In this document: one piece after another, positions 19,150 to 30,971 of the stretch
How the letters are laid out: the number at the start of each line of letters is the position of its first letter
How positions within the stretch are numbered: the first letter of the stretch is position 1
Notes under the pieces: model-generated
Told to the model about the DNA's origin: nothing
The model's input: the letters and a program-made list of their open reading frames with translations, nothing else
Database searches by the model: none
DNA from: Afipia sp.
Lineage (GTDB): Bacteria > Pseudomonadota > Alphaproteobacteria > Rhizobiales > Xanthobacteraceae
NCBI GenBank assembly: GCA_017308595.1
Contig: JAFKER010000007.1
Location: forward strand, 124,001 to 188,000
DNA: 64,000 nt
Reading direction: 5' to 3'
Translations under genes and position numbers: made by a program

Positions 19150-20010
19150 TTGAGTTCGAAGGCGACGATATACACCTTTCTGGTGATCGGACTTCTCGTG
19201 ACGCTCGCCCTGATCGTCGCGCCGGTGGCGTATGCCATCAGTCTGAGCTTCTACAAGCTCGACTCGTTTGTCGGCCATGCCAAATGGGTCGGCTTCGAAA
19301 ATTATGCTGCCATCCTGAAGTTGCCTGAGTTCTGGCGCGCGTTGTGGAATGGCGTGGTCTATTCGCTCGGGTCCATTGTTCTCCAGGTGGTGCTTGGCAT
19401 CGGCTTCGCTCTGATTTTGAACGAGACGTTTCCTGGCCGTAATTTCGTGCGCGGCTTGTCCATCCTTCCTTATCTGCTGCCCACGGTTGTGGTGATTCTT
19501 ACGTTCAAGTGGATGGTGGACGGCAGCATAGGCATTATCACCAAGGCAATCGCTGCTATGGGGCTTCCGCCAGTGAACTGGTTCGAGAGTTCCGGCGCGG
19601 CGATGAGTTCGACCATCCTGGTCAGCGTCTGGATGTGGACGCCCTTCGTAACCACGTGCTTCCTGGCGGCGCTTCAGACAATCCCCACTTCACTTTATGA
19701 GGCCGCGAAGGTTGACGGGACGACCGCGGTCCAGCGCTTTTTCCATATCACCCTGCCGATGCTGAAGCCGATCCTGACGGTGGTCGTGCTGTTGCGCGCT
19801 ATTTGGATGTTCAACAAGTTCGACGTGATCTGGTTGCTGACCAAGGGCGGTCCTGTCGGCTCGACCGAAAACCTCGCAATCCTGTCGTATCGCCACGCTT
19901 TCAATCTGTTCGACATCGGGGGCGGTGCCGCCATCGCCACGATCTCGTTCGCGATCCTCTCCGTCGCCGTATTTTTCTATTTTCGAATATTCCCGTTGGA
20001 GGATGACTAG
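19150..20010 (+). CDS. Sugar ABC permease, MalF/UgpA type
   Basis: A 286-residue inner-membrane protein with about six transmembrane helices, the first at residues 6-30. The cytoplasmic EAA loop reads YEAAKVDGTTAVQRFFHITLPMLKP, the contact to the MalK-like ATPase. The start is TTG at 19150, with GGAAAG upstream. No ATG fits as well without losing the first helix. The stop overlaps the start of the next permease (TAGTG). It forms a heterodimeric channel with the following gene. Confidence 0.92.
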   Translation: MSSKATIYTFLVIGLLVTLALIVAPVAYAISLSFYKLDSFVGHAKWVGFENYAAILKLPEFWRALWNGVVYSLGSIVLQVVLGIGFALILNETFPGRNFVRGLSILPYLLPTVVVILTFKWMVDGSIGIITKAIAAMGLPPVNWFESSGAAMSSTILVSVWMWTPFVTTCFLAALQTIPTSLYEAAKVDGTTAVQRFFHITLPMLKPILTVVVLLRAIWMFNKFDVIWLLTKGGPVGSTENLAILSYRHAFNLFDIGGGAAIATISFAILSVAVFFYFRIFPLEDD

Positions 20011-20846
20011 TGGCCATCGCCCGCCGTTCGCTTCCTGCGCGCCTCGGACTCTATCTCGCCGCGGCGATCATCGCGGTTTATTCCGCATTCCCGATCTATT
20101 GGATGGTGATTTCGAGTCTACGCGAGCCGACCAGTCTACTCAGCCGTGTCTCGCTTCTTCCGGGGCCGCTCACGCTCGAGTACTATTCCAATCTGCTCGA
20201 ACTGACCGACTATCCGACGCACTTTCTCAACAGTGTGATTGTCGCGGTGGTTACTGTTGTTGTGACCATGGTATTCTCGGTCATGATCGCTTACGCCGTG
20301 ACACGCCAGCGTATTCGCGGCAAGAAATTGATCGTCGGCGCGATGCTGTATGCCTATATGTTTCCTCCGTTGCTCATAGCGATCCCGATGTTCACCATCT
20401 TCGCTCAGCTCGGCTTGAGCGACACGTTGACTGGTCTCATCGCGTCGCATCTGACGCTGACCCTCCCGCTCGGTGTCTGGTTCCTTTGGGGGTTCTTCAA
20501 GGGCATGCCGTTCGAGCTCGAAGAAGCGGCGATGGTGGACGGCTGCACGCGGCTTGGCGCGTTCCTGCGCGTTGTGCTTCCGCTCTCCTTGCCAGGATTG
20601 ATCACGGTCGCGATCTTCTCGTTCCTGCTGTCGTGGACGGATTATACCTTCGCCCTGATCATGATCGGAAGCGACGTCAATAAGACGTTGCCCGTCGGTC
20701 TGGCTTCGATGGTCGGCTCCTTCGACCTGCGCTGGGGTGAGATCATGGCAGGATCGACGCTGATCGCGTTGCCGCTTTTCGCCGCATTTGCGCTGTTGAC
20801 ACAGTATTTCATTCAAGGTCTCGGCGCTGGCGCCGTAAAGGGTTGA
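20010..20846 (+). CDS. Sugar ABC permease, MalG/UgpE type
   Basis: A 278-residue inner-membrane protein with six predicted helices and the EAA loop EEAAMVDGCTRLGAFLRVVLPLSLPG. The GTG start at 20010 overlaps the previous stop by 1 nt, giving tight coupling. It completes the CUT1 importer with the ATPase at 16651, binding protein at 17749 and permease at 19150. The SDR gene begins 3 nt after its stop. Confidence 0.93.
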   Translation: MAIARRSLPARLGLYLAAAIIAVYSAFPIYWMVISSLREPTSLLSRVSLLPGPLTLEYYSNLLELTDYPTHFLNSVIVAVVTVVVTMVFSVMIAYAVTRQRIRGKKLIVGAMLYAYMFPPLLIAIPMFTIFAQLGLSDTLTGLIASHLTLTLPLGVWFLWGFFKGMPFELEEAAMVDGCTRLGAFLRVVLPLSLPGLITVAIFSFLLSWTDYTFALIMIGSDVNKTLPVGLASMVGSFDLRWGEIMAGSTLIALPLFAAFALLTQYFIQGLGAGAVKG

Positions 20847-20849
20847 TCA

Positions 20850-21626
20850 ATGGATCTGGGACTTAAGGGCAAAGCTGCGCTTGTCACTGGCGCTGCGCGG
20901 GGTATCGGTAAGGCGGAAGCACTTGCTCTGGCGGCGGAAGGTTGCTCCATCGCCATCAACGACATCGACCGCGATGCTGCGGAAGCAACCGCCGCCGAGC
21001 TGCGCGCCAAGGGCACTACAGCGGTGATTGCCATTGGCGATGTGTCGGAAGAAGCAGGCGCAGAAGCGGTTGTTCGCGAAGCGCATCGCGGTCTGGGCCG
21101 GCTCGATATTCTGGTGAACAATGCAGGCGCGGGTGGCCGTCATCTTGGCGCTCATGCCGAGAACATGTCGCTGGATGATTGGGACATTATTGTTCGGACG
21201 CACCTGCGCAGTACGTTTCTTTGCAGCAAGCATACCGTCCCGTTGATGCGGGAAGGTGGCTTCGGGCGCATCGTGAATACGTCGTCAATGAACGTCACAG
21301 GCGGTGGTCGTCCCGGTGTGACGAATTACTCGGCGGCGAAAGCGGGTGTAATTGGTTTCACGCGCACGCTGGCCAAGGAAGTCGGCAGCGCTGGCATTAC
21401 GGTGAATGCGATTGCGCCAGGTTATGTCGAGACGGCGCTGATCGCGGGCTTTTCCCCGGAGAAGCGAGCTATTATCGCCGGGCAGAACCCGCTTGGCCGC
21501 TTTTGCCAGCCCGAAGAGGTGGGCGCGCTGATCGCGTTTCTATGCTCCACTCAGGCCGCCTTCATCAATGGCGCGCTGATATGTATGGACGGCGGAAAGC
21601 GCGATTTCTTCTGGGGTGATCAATGA
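20850..21626 (+). CDS. Short-chain dehydrogenase/reductase
   Basis: A 258-residue classical SDR. TGAARGIG is at residues 13-20, NNAG at 90-93, catalytic Ser at 145-146, and Tyr160/Lys164 in YSAAK. The tail FINGALICMDGGKRDFFW ends like sugar or polyol dehydrogenases of this family. It probably oxidises the imported polyol or its product with NAD(P). The stop overlaps the next gene by 4 nt (ATGA), so the two dehydrogenases are coupled and likely act in sequence. Confidence 0.92.
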   Translation: MDLGLKGKAALVTGAARGIGKAEALALAAEGCSIAINDIDRDAAEATAAELRAKGTTAVIAIGDVSEEAGAEAVVREAHRGLGRLDILVNNAGAGGRHLGAHAENMSLDDWDIIVRTHLRSTFLCSKHTVPLMREGGFGRIVNTSSMNVTGGGRPGVTNYSAAKAGVIGFTRTLAKEVGSAGITVNAIAPGYVETALIAGFSPEKRAIIAGQNPLGRFCQPEEVGALIAFLCSTQAAFINGALICMDGGKRDFFWGDQ

Positions 21627-22714
21627 CCATTCGAGCCTTTGGCGGTCCGCATCGTTATATTCAGGGGCCGGGAGCCCTCAGCGAACTCGCCACGCTCGTT
21701 CCTCTCTACGGCAAACGCCCGTTTGTGGTTGTAGACGTCGCGGTGATTGGCGCTCTGCGCGAGCAACTTGCTGCCTTGCTCAAGCCCTGCGTGGATCACG
21801 TCGAGTTCGCCGAATTTTTCGGAGAATGCTCTGCCAGTCAGATTGAGGCCATGGCGGTCAAGGCTGATGCCGCCTCCAGCGATCTGATCATCACGATCGG
21901 TGGAGGCAAGGCAATCGATACCGCAAAGGGTGTTCGTATTCTACGCGGTGGAGCAATCATTGTTGTTCCAACCGTGGCCTCGAACGATGCGCCGACCAGC
22001 CGTCTGGCGATTGTCTATACCGACGATCATGTCCTGAAAGAAGTTCGGTTGATGCCGACCAATCCGGATGCTGTGATTGTCGATACCTCGATCATCGCCC
22101 GTGCGCCGCGCCGCTTCTTTGTAGCTGGTATTGGCGACGCGCTGTCGAAGAAGTTCGAAGCGGAGCAGTGCTTCAATTCCGGCGGGATGAATTTCTACAA
22201 GGCCCGCCCGGCTGGCCTCGCGGTGGCGATTGCGAACCAGTGCTATCAGGTGATCCGGAGGGATGCCGTTGCATCGCTTGCGGCAGCAGACAGCAAGGAG
22301 CCGGATGCTGCGTTTGAGAATATCGTCGAGGCAACGATCCTGCTCAGCGGGCTCGGCTTCGAGAGTGGCGGGCTGTCGATTGCGCATTCGCTCACGCGGG
22401 GGTTTTCGGCGCTTCCGTCGCTGAATGCGTCGCTTCATGGCGAACAGGTTGCGTTCGGGCTTCTGGCTCAATTCTGCCTGGAGCAACGGCCGACAGATTT
22501 TATGAGCGATATGATCGGCTTCTACAAACAGCTCGGATTGCCGACATCTCTGACGGACCTTGGCTTCTCTGGTGATGTCGCAGAAGGTATCCAGATTATT
22601 GCCGAGCGTTCTGTTGCCGAGGCACCTTATCTCAAGCAGTTTGTCGGAGCAGTGACGGTGGAGACCGTCGCTGCGGCTTTGACGAAGGCCAACGGACTCG
22701 CAGAAGCCGCGTAA
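21623..22714 (+). CDS. Iron-containing alcohol dehydrogenase, glycerol dehydrogenase-like
   Basis: A 363-residue member of the GldA branch of the iron/zinc alcohol dehydrogenases. The NAD site is ITIGGGKAIDTAKGV, followed by VPTVASNDAPTS. The metal ligands are the Asp in GIGDALSKKFEAEQC and the two His in SIAHSLTRGF and SLHGEQVAFG. GldA enzymes interconvert glycerol and dihydroxyacetone. With the SDR, FAD oxidase and kinase this suggests oxidation of a polyol to a keto sugar that is then phosphorylated, though the order is a guess. It is the last gene of the operon. Confidence 0.88.
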   Translation: MTIRAFGGPHRYIQGPGALSELATLVPLYGKRPFVVVDVAVIGALREQLAALLKPCVDHVEFAEFFGECSASQIEAMAVKADAASSDLIITIGGGKAIDTAKGVRILRGGAIIVVPTVASNDAPTSRLAIVYTDDHVLKEVRLMPTNPDAVIVDTSIIARAPRRFFVAGIGDALSKKFEAEQCFNSGGMNFYKARPAGLAVAIANQCYQVIRRDAVASLAAADSKEPDAAFENIVEATILLSGLGFESGGLSIAHSLTRGFSALPSLNASLHGEQVAFGLLAQFCLEQRPTDFMSDMIGFYKQLGLPTSLTDLGFSGDVAEGIQIIAERSVAEAPYLKQFVGAVTVETVAAALTKANGLAEAA

Positions 22715-22792
22715 CGGCCGCTCTGATCGAGATCGCGAGATGCGATTCCTGTCTCTTTTTCCGAGGTAGCTTTCAGAATACTGGTTTTGCGT

Positions 22793-22810
22793 ACAACCCG
22801 TCTGGGTTGT
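22793..22810. promoter_or_regulatory. Inverted repeat between polyol operon and kdp genes
   Basis: ACAACCC-GTCT-GGGTTGT is a perfect 7-bp inverted repeat about 145 bp before the first kdp-associated peptide. No U-tract follows, so an operator is as likely as a terminator. T-rich sequence further on (about 22855-22870) is where a KdpE-regulated promoter might lie, but no match is certain. Confidence 0.35.
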
Positions 22811-22955
22811 GTGAATATTGTCGTATTTTCAAATAATTAGCGGACTCTTCCGGTCTTTATTTTCTCTTTATGTGCCGTATGCGCAATTCGCATCGTTTCC
22901 TTATGTCTGGCGGCCTATCTGCATCGAAACCTCAACGCTGTCTGCGGGAGTTTCC

Positions 22956-23039
22956 ATGCTCGATCTGCTCATGCTGGCCATCGGTTTTGGCCTCTTCATT
23001 CTGACAGTGGGTTACGCCGTCGCCTGCGACCGGCTCTGA
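22956..23039 (+). CDS. 27-aa membrane peptide preceding kdpF
   Basis: A tiny frame encoding MLDLLMLAIGFGLFILTVG followed by YAVACDRL: one transmembrane helix with a short charged tail. GGGAG stands 7 nt before the ATG, and the frame ends 10 nt before kdpF. The ending CDRL resembles the ending of KdpF-like peptides (PERF). It is probably a second KdpF-like stabiliser of the Kdp complex in this lineage. A longer frame upstream reaches 22818 but lacks a ribosome site. Confidence 0.65.
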   Translation: MLDLLMLAIGFGLFILTVGYAVACDRL

Positions 23040-23049
23040 CGGGCGCGCC

Positions 23050-23139
23050 ATGTCATTCGATTACACATTAGCCGCGCTCACCACTGCAGGTCTGCTCATC
23101 TATCTCACTTACGCCCTGTTGCGTCCCGAGCGCTTTTAG
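23050..23139 (+). CDS. kdpF: KdpF, small subunit of potassium-transporting ATPase
   Basis: A 29-residue peptide (MSFDYTLAALTTAGLLIYL then TYALLRPERF) with a single membrane helix and the hallmark YALLRPERF end of KdpF. KdpF binds KdpA/KdpB in the membrane and stabilises the complex. It sits directly before kdpA with a 9-nt gap and falls below most gene-length cut-offs. Confidence 0.9.
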   Translation: MSFDYTLAALTTAGLLIYLTYALLRPERF

Positions 23140-23148
23140 GAGTCCGCC

Positions 23149-24852
23149 ATGACATTGATCGGCTGGGCCCAGATCTTTCTTTTCTGCATCATCATAGTCG
23201 CGCTGACTCCTGTCATTGGCGGCTACATGACTCGTGTGTTCGCAGGTGAGCGCACATTCCTCTCGCCAATCCTGCGGCCTGTCGAGATCGGGCTGTACAG
23301 GCTCGGTGGCGTGGAAGAGAAACATGAACAGCACTGGTTGACCTATACGGTGGCCATGATCCTGTTTCATGTTGGCGGCTTTATCTTTCTGTATGCTCTG
23401 ATCCGTTTGCAGAGTGTGTTGCCGTTTAATCCAGCTGGTCAGTCTGCCGTCGCGCCGGACCTGACCTTCAATACGGTCATCAGCTTCATCACGAATACCA
23501 ACTGGCAGAACTACGGCGGCGAAAGCACGATGTCCTATCTCGTGCAGATGCTCGGTTTGACGCATCAAAACTTCCTGTCGGCAGCTACCGGCATTGCGCT
23601 TGCGCTTGCTTTGATCCGCGGATTTTCGCGCACGTCGATGCAGACGGTGGGCAATTTCTGGGTCGATATCACCCGCTGCACCCTTTATGTGCTCCTGCCG
23701 ATCTGCGTTCTGTTCACGCTGTTTCTTGTCTGGCAGGGCATTCCCCAGACACTTGGACCTTACATTGAAGCGACCACGCTCGAAGGGGCGAAGCAGACTA
23801 TCGCTGTCGGGCCCGTGGCCTCGCAGGTAGCAATCAAGATGCTCGGGACCAACGGGGGCGGATTCTTCAACGCGAACGCCGCTCATCCGTTCGAGAACCC
23901 AACTGCGCTGTCCAACTTCATCCAGATGCTGTCGATTTTTGTGATCGGCGCCGCCATGACCAATGTTTTTGGCAGGATGGTCGGTAACCAGCGGCAGGGC
24001 TGGGCCATCCTGGCGGCGATGGGCATTCTGTTCATTGCTGGTGTTGTCGTCTGCTACTGGGCAGAAGCTAACGGGACGACGTTGCTTCATTCGCTCGGTC
24101 TGACCGGCGGGAACATGGAAGGCAAGGAAGTCCGCTTCGGCATCGTGGCTTCCGCTCTGTTTGCTGTTGTCACGACCGCGGCTTCATGCGGTGCGGTCAA
24201 TGCGATGCACGATTCGTTCACGGCGCTCGGTGGTATGATTCCGCTGATCAACATGGAGCTTGGCGAGATCGTCGTTGGCGGCGTCGGCGCCGGCCTTTAC
24301 GGCATGTTGCTGTTCGTCATCGTCACGGTGTTTGTCGCGGGCTTGATGGTCGGCCGCACGCCCGAATACGTCGGCAAGAAGATCGAGGCACGTGAAGTCA
24401 AGATGGCGATGCTTGCCATTCTGATCCTGCCGCTGATGATGCTGGGCTGGACGGCGATTGCCGTGGTTTATGAACCTGCAGTCGCGTCGATAGGCAACGC
24501 GGGGCCGCATGGCTTCAGCGAGGTGCTCTACGCATTCACCTCGCAGGCCGCGAACAACGGATCGGCTTTTGCGGGCCTGACCGGTAACACGCCATTCTAC
24601 AATCTAGCGGGCGCGGTTGCGATGTTCATCGGCCGCTTCTGGATGATCGTGCCTGCTATGGCGATTGCGGGCTCGCTTGCCGCCAAGAAGACCGTGGCAG
24701 CCTCAAACGGGACGTTTCCGACCACAGGCGGGCTGTTCGTCGGTCTTCTGGTCGGCGTGATCCTGATCGTGGGAGGTCTCACTTTTTTCCCGGCGTTGGC
24801 TCTTGGCCCCCTCGCAGAGCATCTTGCGATGCTTGCGGGTGGTTCGTTCTGA
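23149..24852 (+). CDS. kdpA: KdpA, potassium-binding channel subunit
   Basis: A 567-residue polytopic membrane protein of the SKT superfamily. The four selectivity-filter-like loops can be seen, for example [45 protein letters not shown] and [12 protein letters not shown]. KdpA selects and passes potassium during ATP-driven uptake. Ribosome site TAGGAG precedes the ATG. Length and motifs match the family. It is followed by kdpB after 18 nt. Confidence 0.97.
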   Translation: MTLIGWAQIFLFCIIIVALTPVIGGYMTRVFAGERTFLSPILRPVEIGLYRLGGVEEKHEQHWLTYTVAMILFHVGGFIFLYALIRLQSVLPFNPAGQSAVAPDLTFNTVISFITNTNWQNYGGESTMSYLVQMLGLTHQNFLSAATGIALALALIRGFSRTSMQTVGNFWVDITRCTLYVLLPICVLFTLFLVWQGIPQTLGPYIEATTLEGAKQTIAVGPVASQVAIKMLGTNGGGFFNANAAHPFENPTALSNFIQMLSIFVIGAAMTNVFGRMVGNQRQGWAILAAMGILFIAGVVVCYWAEANGTTLLHSLGLTGGNMEGKEVRFGIVASALFAVVTTAASCGAVNAMHDSFTALGGMIPLINMELGEIVVGGVGAGLYGMLLFVIVTVFVAGLMVGRTPEYVGKKIEAREVKMAMLAILILPLMMLGWTAIAVVYEPAVASIGNAGPHGFSEVLYAFTSQAANNGSAFAGLTGNTPFYNLAGAVAMFIGRFWMIVPAMAIAGSLAAKKTVAASNGTFPTTGGLFVGLLVGVILIVGGLTFFPALALGPLAEHLAMLAGGSF

Positions 24853-24870
24853 AATTTCCGGAGATACGTT

Positions 24871-26943
<2,073 letters not shown>

Positions 26944-26956
26944 GAAGGTCACAGTC

Positions 26957-27559
26957 ATGTTGAGAGAAATCCGTCCAGCGATTGTTTTTTTGATTGGCCT
27001 TGTGGCAATGACCGGTTTGATTTATCCGCTGGCGATGACCGGCGCCGCGCAGGTTCTATTTCCCTATCAGGCGCAGGGCAGCCTGATCGAGCGGAACGGT
27101 AAGGTGGTCGGCTCCTCGCTGATCGGCCAGCAATTCTCGGAGGAGAAGTATTTCCACGGTCGTCCGTCGGCGACAACCGCGCTGGATCCGCAGGATCCCT
27201 CGAAGACGATCCCGGCTCCGTATAATGCAACCAACTCGATGGGTTCGAACCTGGGCCCGACCAACAAGGTGCTCGCTGACCGGATCAAGGAAAGCATGGA
27301 CGTCCTGAAGAAGGAAAATCCGTCTGCGAACGTCCCGGTCGATCTGGTGACAGCCTCGGGAAGCGGTCTTGATCCAGATATCTCGCCGGCGGCGGCCCTA
27401 TTTCAGGTGCCGAGAGTGGCAAGAGCAAGAAATCTGCCAGAGGCGCGGGTTCGTTCGGTTGTCGAGAGCACGATTGCGGCACCGACCCTTGGCATTTTTG
27501 GGGAACCTCGCATAAATGTGCTTCAGTTGAATCTCGCGATGGACAAAATCGGATCTTGA
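26957..27559 (+). CDS. kdpC: KdpC, accessory subunit of potassium ATPase
   Basis: A 200-residue protein with one N-terminal membrane helix (about 7-32) and a periplasmic domain. Family motifs are [28 protein letters not shown]-like [10 protein letters not shown], and [15 protein letters not shown]. KdpC assists potassium capture and complex assembly. The ATG at 26957 is chosen because the membrane helix begins there and kdpB ends 13 nt before. An in-frame upstream extension would lie inside kdpB. Confidence 0.96.
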   Translation: MLREIRPAIVFLIGLVAMTGLIYPLAMTGAAQVLFPYQAQGSLIERNGKVVGSSLIGQQFSEEKYFHGRPSATTALDPQDPSKTIPAPYNATNSMGSNLGPTNKVLADRIKESMDVLKKENPSANVPVDLVTASGSGLDPDISPAAALFQVPRVARARNLPEARVRSVVESTIAAPTLGIFGEPRINVLQLNLAMDKIGS

Positions 27560-27580
27560 GAAGAAACGCCAAGGAGCTGG

Positions 27581-30271
27581 ATGTCGCACGAGGAGACGAA
27601 ACGAGCGTCACCTGAAGCCCTGCTTGCCCTTGCCGGAAGGGAAGAGCGGGGGCGGTTGAAGATATTCCTCGGCGCTGCGCCAGGCGTCGGCAAGACGTAT
27701 GCAATGTTGACGGCTGCCCGGAACGAGAGGGCGGGCGGTAAGGATGTCGCCGCCGGTCTGATCGAGACTCACGGTCGCCGTGAGACTGAACAGCTGGTGG
27801 ATGGCTTCGAGGTCTTGCCGCGAAAGCCGGTTGTCTACCGAAATCAGATGATACGGGAATTCGATCTGGATGCTGCGCTCGCGCGAAAGCCGGAGATTTT
27901 GCTCGTCGATGAGTATGCACACACGAACGTGCCTGGTAGCCGCCATCCCAAGCGTTGGCAGGATATCGACGAACTGCTTCGCGCCGGGATCAATGTCTGG
28001 ACAACGCTGAATATCCAGCATCTGGAAAGCTTGAATGATGTTGTCCAGAAGATCAGCAAGGTTCGCGTGCGTGAAACCGTACCCGACAAAGTGTTCGATA
28101 ATGCGGATGAAGTCGTTCTTGTCGACTTCCCGCCGGATGAGCTGTTAAGGCGCTTGGCGGAAGGCAAGGTCTACGTTGAGGACACTGCTGTCCGCGCCGT
28201 TGATAACTTCTTCAAGCCGCAGAATCTGACAGCGCTTCGCGAACTCGCACTGCGCCGCGCGGCAGAGCGTGTCGACGCGACCCTTGTTGAAAGCATGCAG
28301 GCGCAGGCCATCGAAGGGCCTTGGGCGGCCGGCGAGCGAATTCTGGCCTGCGTCGGGCCGGATCAGGTATCGCCGAGCGTGGTTCGTGCCGCAAAGCGGC
28401 TCGCTGATCTCATGGATGCACCGTGGATCGCTGTCACGGTGGAGAGGCCAGGCGCCTATGTAGATGGATCTACACGTCGGCGTCTCGACGATATCATGAA
28501 GCTCGCCGAAAGCCTTGGTGCGGAAACCCAGACGTTAGCCGGGTCAGATTTGCCCGCCGAACTCCTTCGTTTTGCCAGATTTGAGAATGTCACACAGATC
28601 GTGGTGGGTCGTGCAAGAGGAGGTATTGTTAGCGAATTGTTGCGCCGGTCGTTACCGCACGAGCTGGTTCGGCGAACGCAAGATATTGCGATTCATCTCA
28701 TCACGCGTGAGGCTGACGGCGCGGTAAAGCCTGTTTCGCGGTCGCCACGCTGGCTTTCGGAAAAGATTGACTGGAAACATTTCATATACGCGACCATGGC
28801 GGTCGGCGGCGCTATTGCGGCCGGTCAGATTCTGATCAAGCTTACACCTATTCCGAATCTATCGATCGTATTTCTTCTGGCGGTGCTGTTCAGTGCGATG
28901 AACTTCGGAATTTGGCCGGCGATTCACGCATCTTTGCTGTCGTTTCTGGCTTACAACTTCTTCTTTATTTCCCCGGTGCATACGCTGACGGTTGCTGAAC
29001 CTTATGAATTGCTGGCACTTCTCATTTTTCTAGTTGTTTCGATGACGAGTGCCGCGATGGCGGCACGGGTTCGCGAACAGGCGCGTGTTTCAGCAGACCG
29101 CGTGCGCGCGACGCGGCGGTTATATGAGTTCACGCGGCGGTTGTCTGGCTTGGCCAGTCCAGAGGACGTGGCTGAAGGGGCCGCCAGCGAGATTCACATC
29201 AGTTTGCGACGGCCGGTCGTTGTGCTGCTGGCGAGAGATGAAGATGTCGTGTTGACGGCAGCCTGGCCGCCCGAGGACGATCTTGATGCAGCCGCCATGA
29301 CGGCTGCGCGCTGGGCTTATAGTCATGGTGAAGCGGCTGGAACGAACACCGGAACGCTGCCGATCATTCCCTGGCTTTTCACACCGCTGAAGATCGGGAG
29401 CAGGGTGTTGGGGACCATTGGTGTCGCGACGGCAAAGGATACCCCTCCACTCGACTCGGAGGAGCGTGCCCTGCTGGACACATTGTGTGAACAGGCCGCC
29501 GCTGCGCTAGAGCGAGCATCTCTTGCAGGCGAAATGGTGGATGCGAAGACCGCAACCGAGACGGAGCGTGTCCGTAATACCTTGCTTGCCTCGATTTCCC
29601 ATGATTTTCGCACGCCTTTGTCTTCGATACTCGGTTCAGCAACCAGTCTGATCGATTACGGTGATAAACTCGATGCGACGTCGAAGAGAGATCTGCTGGG
29701 ACAGATCAAGGAAGAGACCGAGGCTCTCGACGAGATGGTGCGCAACCTGCTGGCGATCACCAGGATTGATGCTGGCGCGCTTGAACTGCGGAGCGATTGG
29801 ATCGATCTTCGGGAAACCGTCACGCGTGTCGTGAATCTTGCGAAGCGCCGTGGAGCTACTCAATCGTTTATGATCGAATTTCCGGCTGATTTGCCCTTAG
29901 TGCGTGCTGATGCGATTCTCGTCGAACAAGCCATCGGCAACATCATTTCGAATGCGGGACTGCATACGCCACCGCACGCCAGCATCTGTATTGACGCAAA
30001 GTCAGCGGACTCAGAAGTACGGCTACGCATTACGGACAACGGACCGGGTATCGATCCGGATATTCTTCCGCATGTCTTTGAACGTTTCGTCAAAGGAGCG
30101 CGCCTAGACAAAGCCACTGCCGATGGCGGACAGGGGACGGGCCTCGGGCTTGCGATTGCTCAAGGTATCATGGAGGCGCATCACGGAATGATTGAAGTCG
30201 AAAGTCCAGTCGCTGACGGCCATGGCACGCAGTTTACCATGACGTTCCCGCGAAAGGAGTTGGCGGCATGA
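27581..30271 (+). CDS. kdpD: KdpD, turgor/potassium sensor histidine kinase
   Basis: An 896-residue sensor kinase. The N-terminal KdpD domain has Walker A GAAPGVGKT (31-39) and LVDEYAHTNVPGSRHPKRW, and is followed by a USP domain (about 245-370). Four closely spaced membrane helices (DUF4118, about 395-495), a GAF-like region, and a HisKA/HATPase kinase with His674 in SISHDFRTPLS, DNGPGID and GTGLGLAIAQG complete it. It controls kdp expression through KdpE. The gene overlaps kdpE by 4 nt (ATGA). Here the sensor genes directly follow kdpFABC on the same strand. Confidence 0.97.
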   Translation: MSHEETKRASPEALLALAGREERGRLKIFLGAAPGVGKTYAMLTAARNERAGGKDVAAGLIETHGRRETEQLVDGFEVLPRKPVVYRNQMIREFDLDAALARKPEILLVDEYAHTNVPGSRHPKRWQDIDELLRAGINVWTTLNIQHLESLNDVVQKISKVRVRETVPDKVFDNADEVVLVDFPPDELLRRLAEGKVYVEDTAVRAVDNFFKPQNLTALRELALRRAAERVDATLVESMQAQAIEGPWAAGERILACVGPDQVSPSVVRAAKRLADLMDAPWIAVTVERPGAYVDGSTRRRLDDIMKLAESLGAETQTLAGSDLPAELLRFARFENVTQIVVGRARGGIVSELLRRSLPHELVRRTQDIAIHLITREADGAVKPVSRSPRWLSEKIDWKHFIYATMAVGGAIAAGQILIKLTPIPNLSIVFLLAVLFSAMNFGIWPAIHASLLSFLAYNFFFISPVHTLTVAEPYELLALLIFLVVSMTSAAMAARVREQARVSADRVRATRRLYEFTRRLSGLASPEDVAEGAASEIHISLRRPVVVLLARDEDVVLTAAWPPEDDLDAAAMTAARWAYSHGEAAGTNTGTLPIIPWLFTPLKIGSRVLGTIGVATAKDTPPLDSEERALLDTLCEQAAAALERASLAGEMVDAKTATETERVRNTLLASISHDFRTPLSSILGSATSLIDYGDKLDATSKRDLLGQIKEETEALDEMVRNLLAITRIDAGALELRSDWIDLRETVTRVVNLAKRRGATQSFMIEFPADLPLVRADAILVEQAIGNIISNAGLHTPPHASICIDAKSADSEVRLRITDNGPGIDPDILPHVFERFVKGARLDKATADGGQGTGLGLAIAQGIMEAHHGMIEVESPVADGHGTQFTMTFPRKELAA

Positions 30272-30957
30272 ATGCCAAAACTCGGGTTCTCGTTGTGGAT
30301 GATGAAGTCGCAATTCTGCGCTTTCTCAAGCCCGCGCTGGAAGCTAACAGCTATGAGACGATCAGTTCGGGGACCGTGGCCGAGGCCGTCAAGCGTATTG
30401 CGGCAGAAACGCCCGATATTGTCCTGCTTGATCTTGGCCTGGCCGATGGCGACGGGAAGGACGTGATCCGACGGGTCCGTGAATGGTCGGATGTGCCGAT
30501 CATCGTCCTTTCGGCACGGGAGCGCGAAGCAGAGAAGATCGACGCTCTCGACCTTGGGGCTGATGACTATGTGAACAAGCCGTTCAATGTAGGTGAGCTG
30601 ATGGCGCGTATACGGACAGCGCTTCGTCATCGTCTGCAACGGAAGGCGGAAACGCCGGTTCTTCGCGTCAGCGATCTGGAGGTGGATTCTGTGCGTCATC
30701 GCGTTACGCGGGGAGGGGCGGAACTGAAGCTGACGCCTAAAGAATTTGAATTGCTTTCATTTCTAGCACGCCACGCGGGACGCGTTGTGACGCACCGGCA
30801 GATTCTCACTGCCGTTTGGGGGCCTGCACATACTGAGGATACGCAGTATTTGCGGGTCTATATCGGTCAGTTGCGACAGAAAATAGAAGAGAAGCCGGAC
30901 GATCCTCGCGTCGTTCTGACGGAGCCTGGGATCGGCTACAGGATCAGCGAAAAGTGA
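30268..30957 (+). CDS. kdpE: KdpE, OmpR-family response regulator
   Basis: A 229-residue two-component regulator. The receiver domain has DDE at 11-13, phospho-acceptor Asp55 in LLDLGLADGDG, and Lys in VNKPFNVGEL. The C-terminal OmpR-type winged helix includes LTPKEFELLSFLARHAGRV and DDPRVVLTEPGIGYRI. It is coupled to kdpD by a 4-nt overlap and should activate the kdp operon under potassium limitation. It converges on the RND pump gene with only 14 bp between stops. Confidence 0.97.
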   Translation: MNAKTRVLVVDDEVAILRFLKPALEANSYETISSGTVAEAVKRIAAETPDIVLLDLGLADGDGKDVIRRVREWSDVPIIVLSAREREAEKIDALDLGADDYVNKPFNVGELMARIRTALRHRLQRKAETPVLRVSDLEVDSVRHRVTRGGAELKLTPKEFELLSFLARHAGRVVTHRQILTAVWGPAHTEDTQYLRVYIGQLRQKIEEKPDDPRVVLTEPGIGYRISEK

Positions 30958-30971
30958 GCTGACGCGAGAGT

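Noticed and set aside
23068-24090. A 340-aa open frame antisense to kdpF-kdpA
   Set aside because: Composition is rich in His, Arg, Gln and Asp as in antisense shadows, and KdpA on the other strand is certain.
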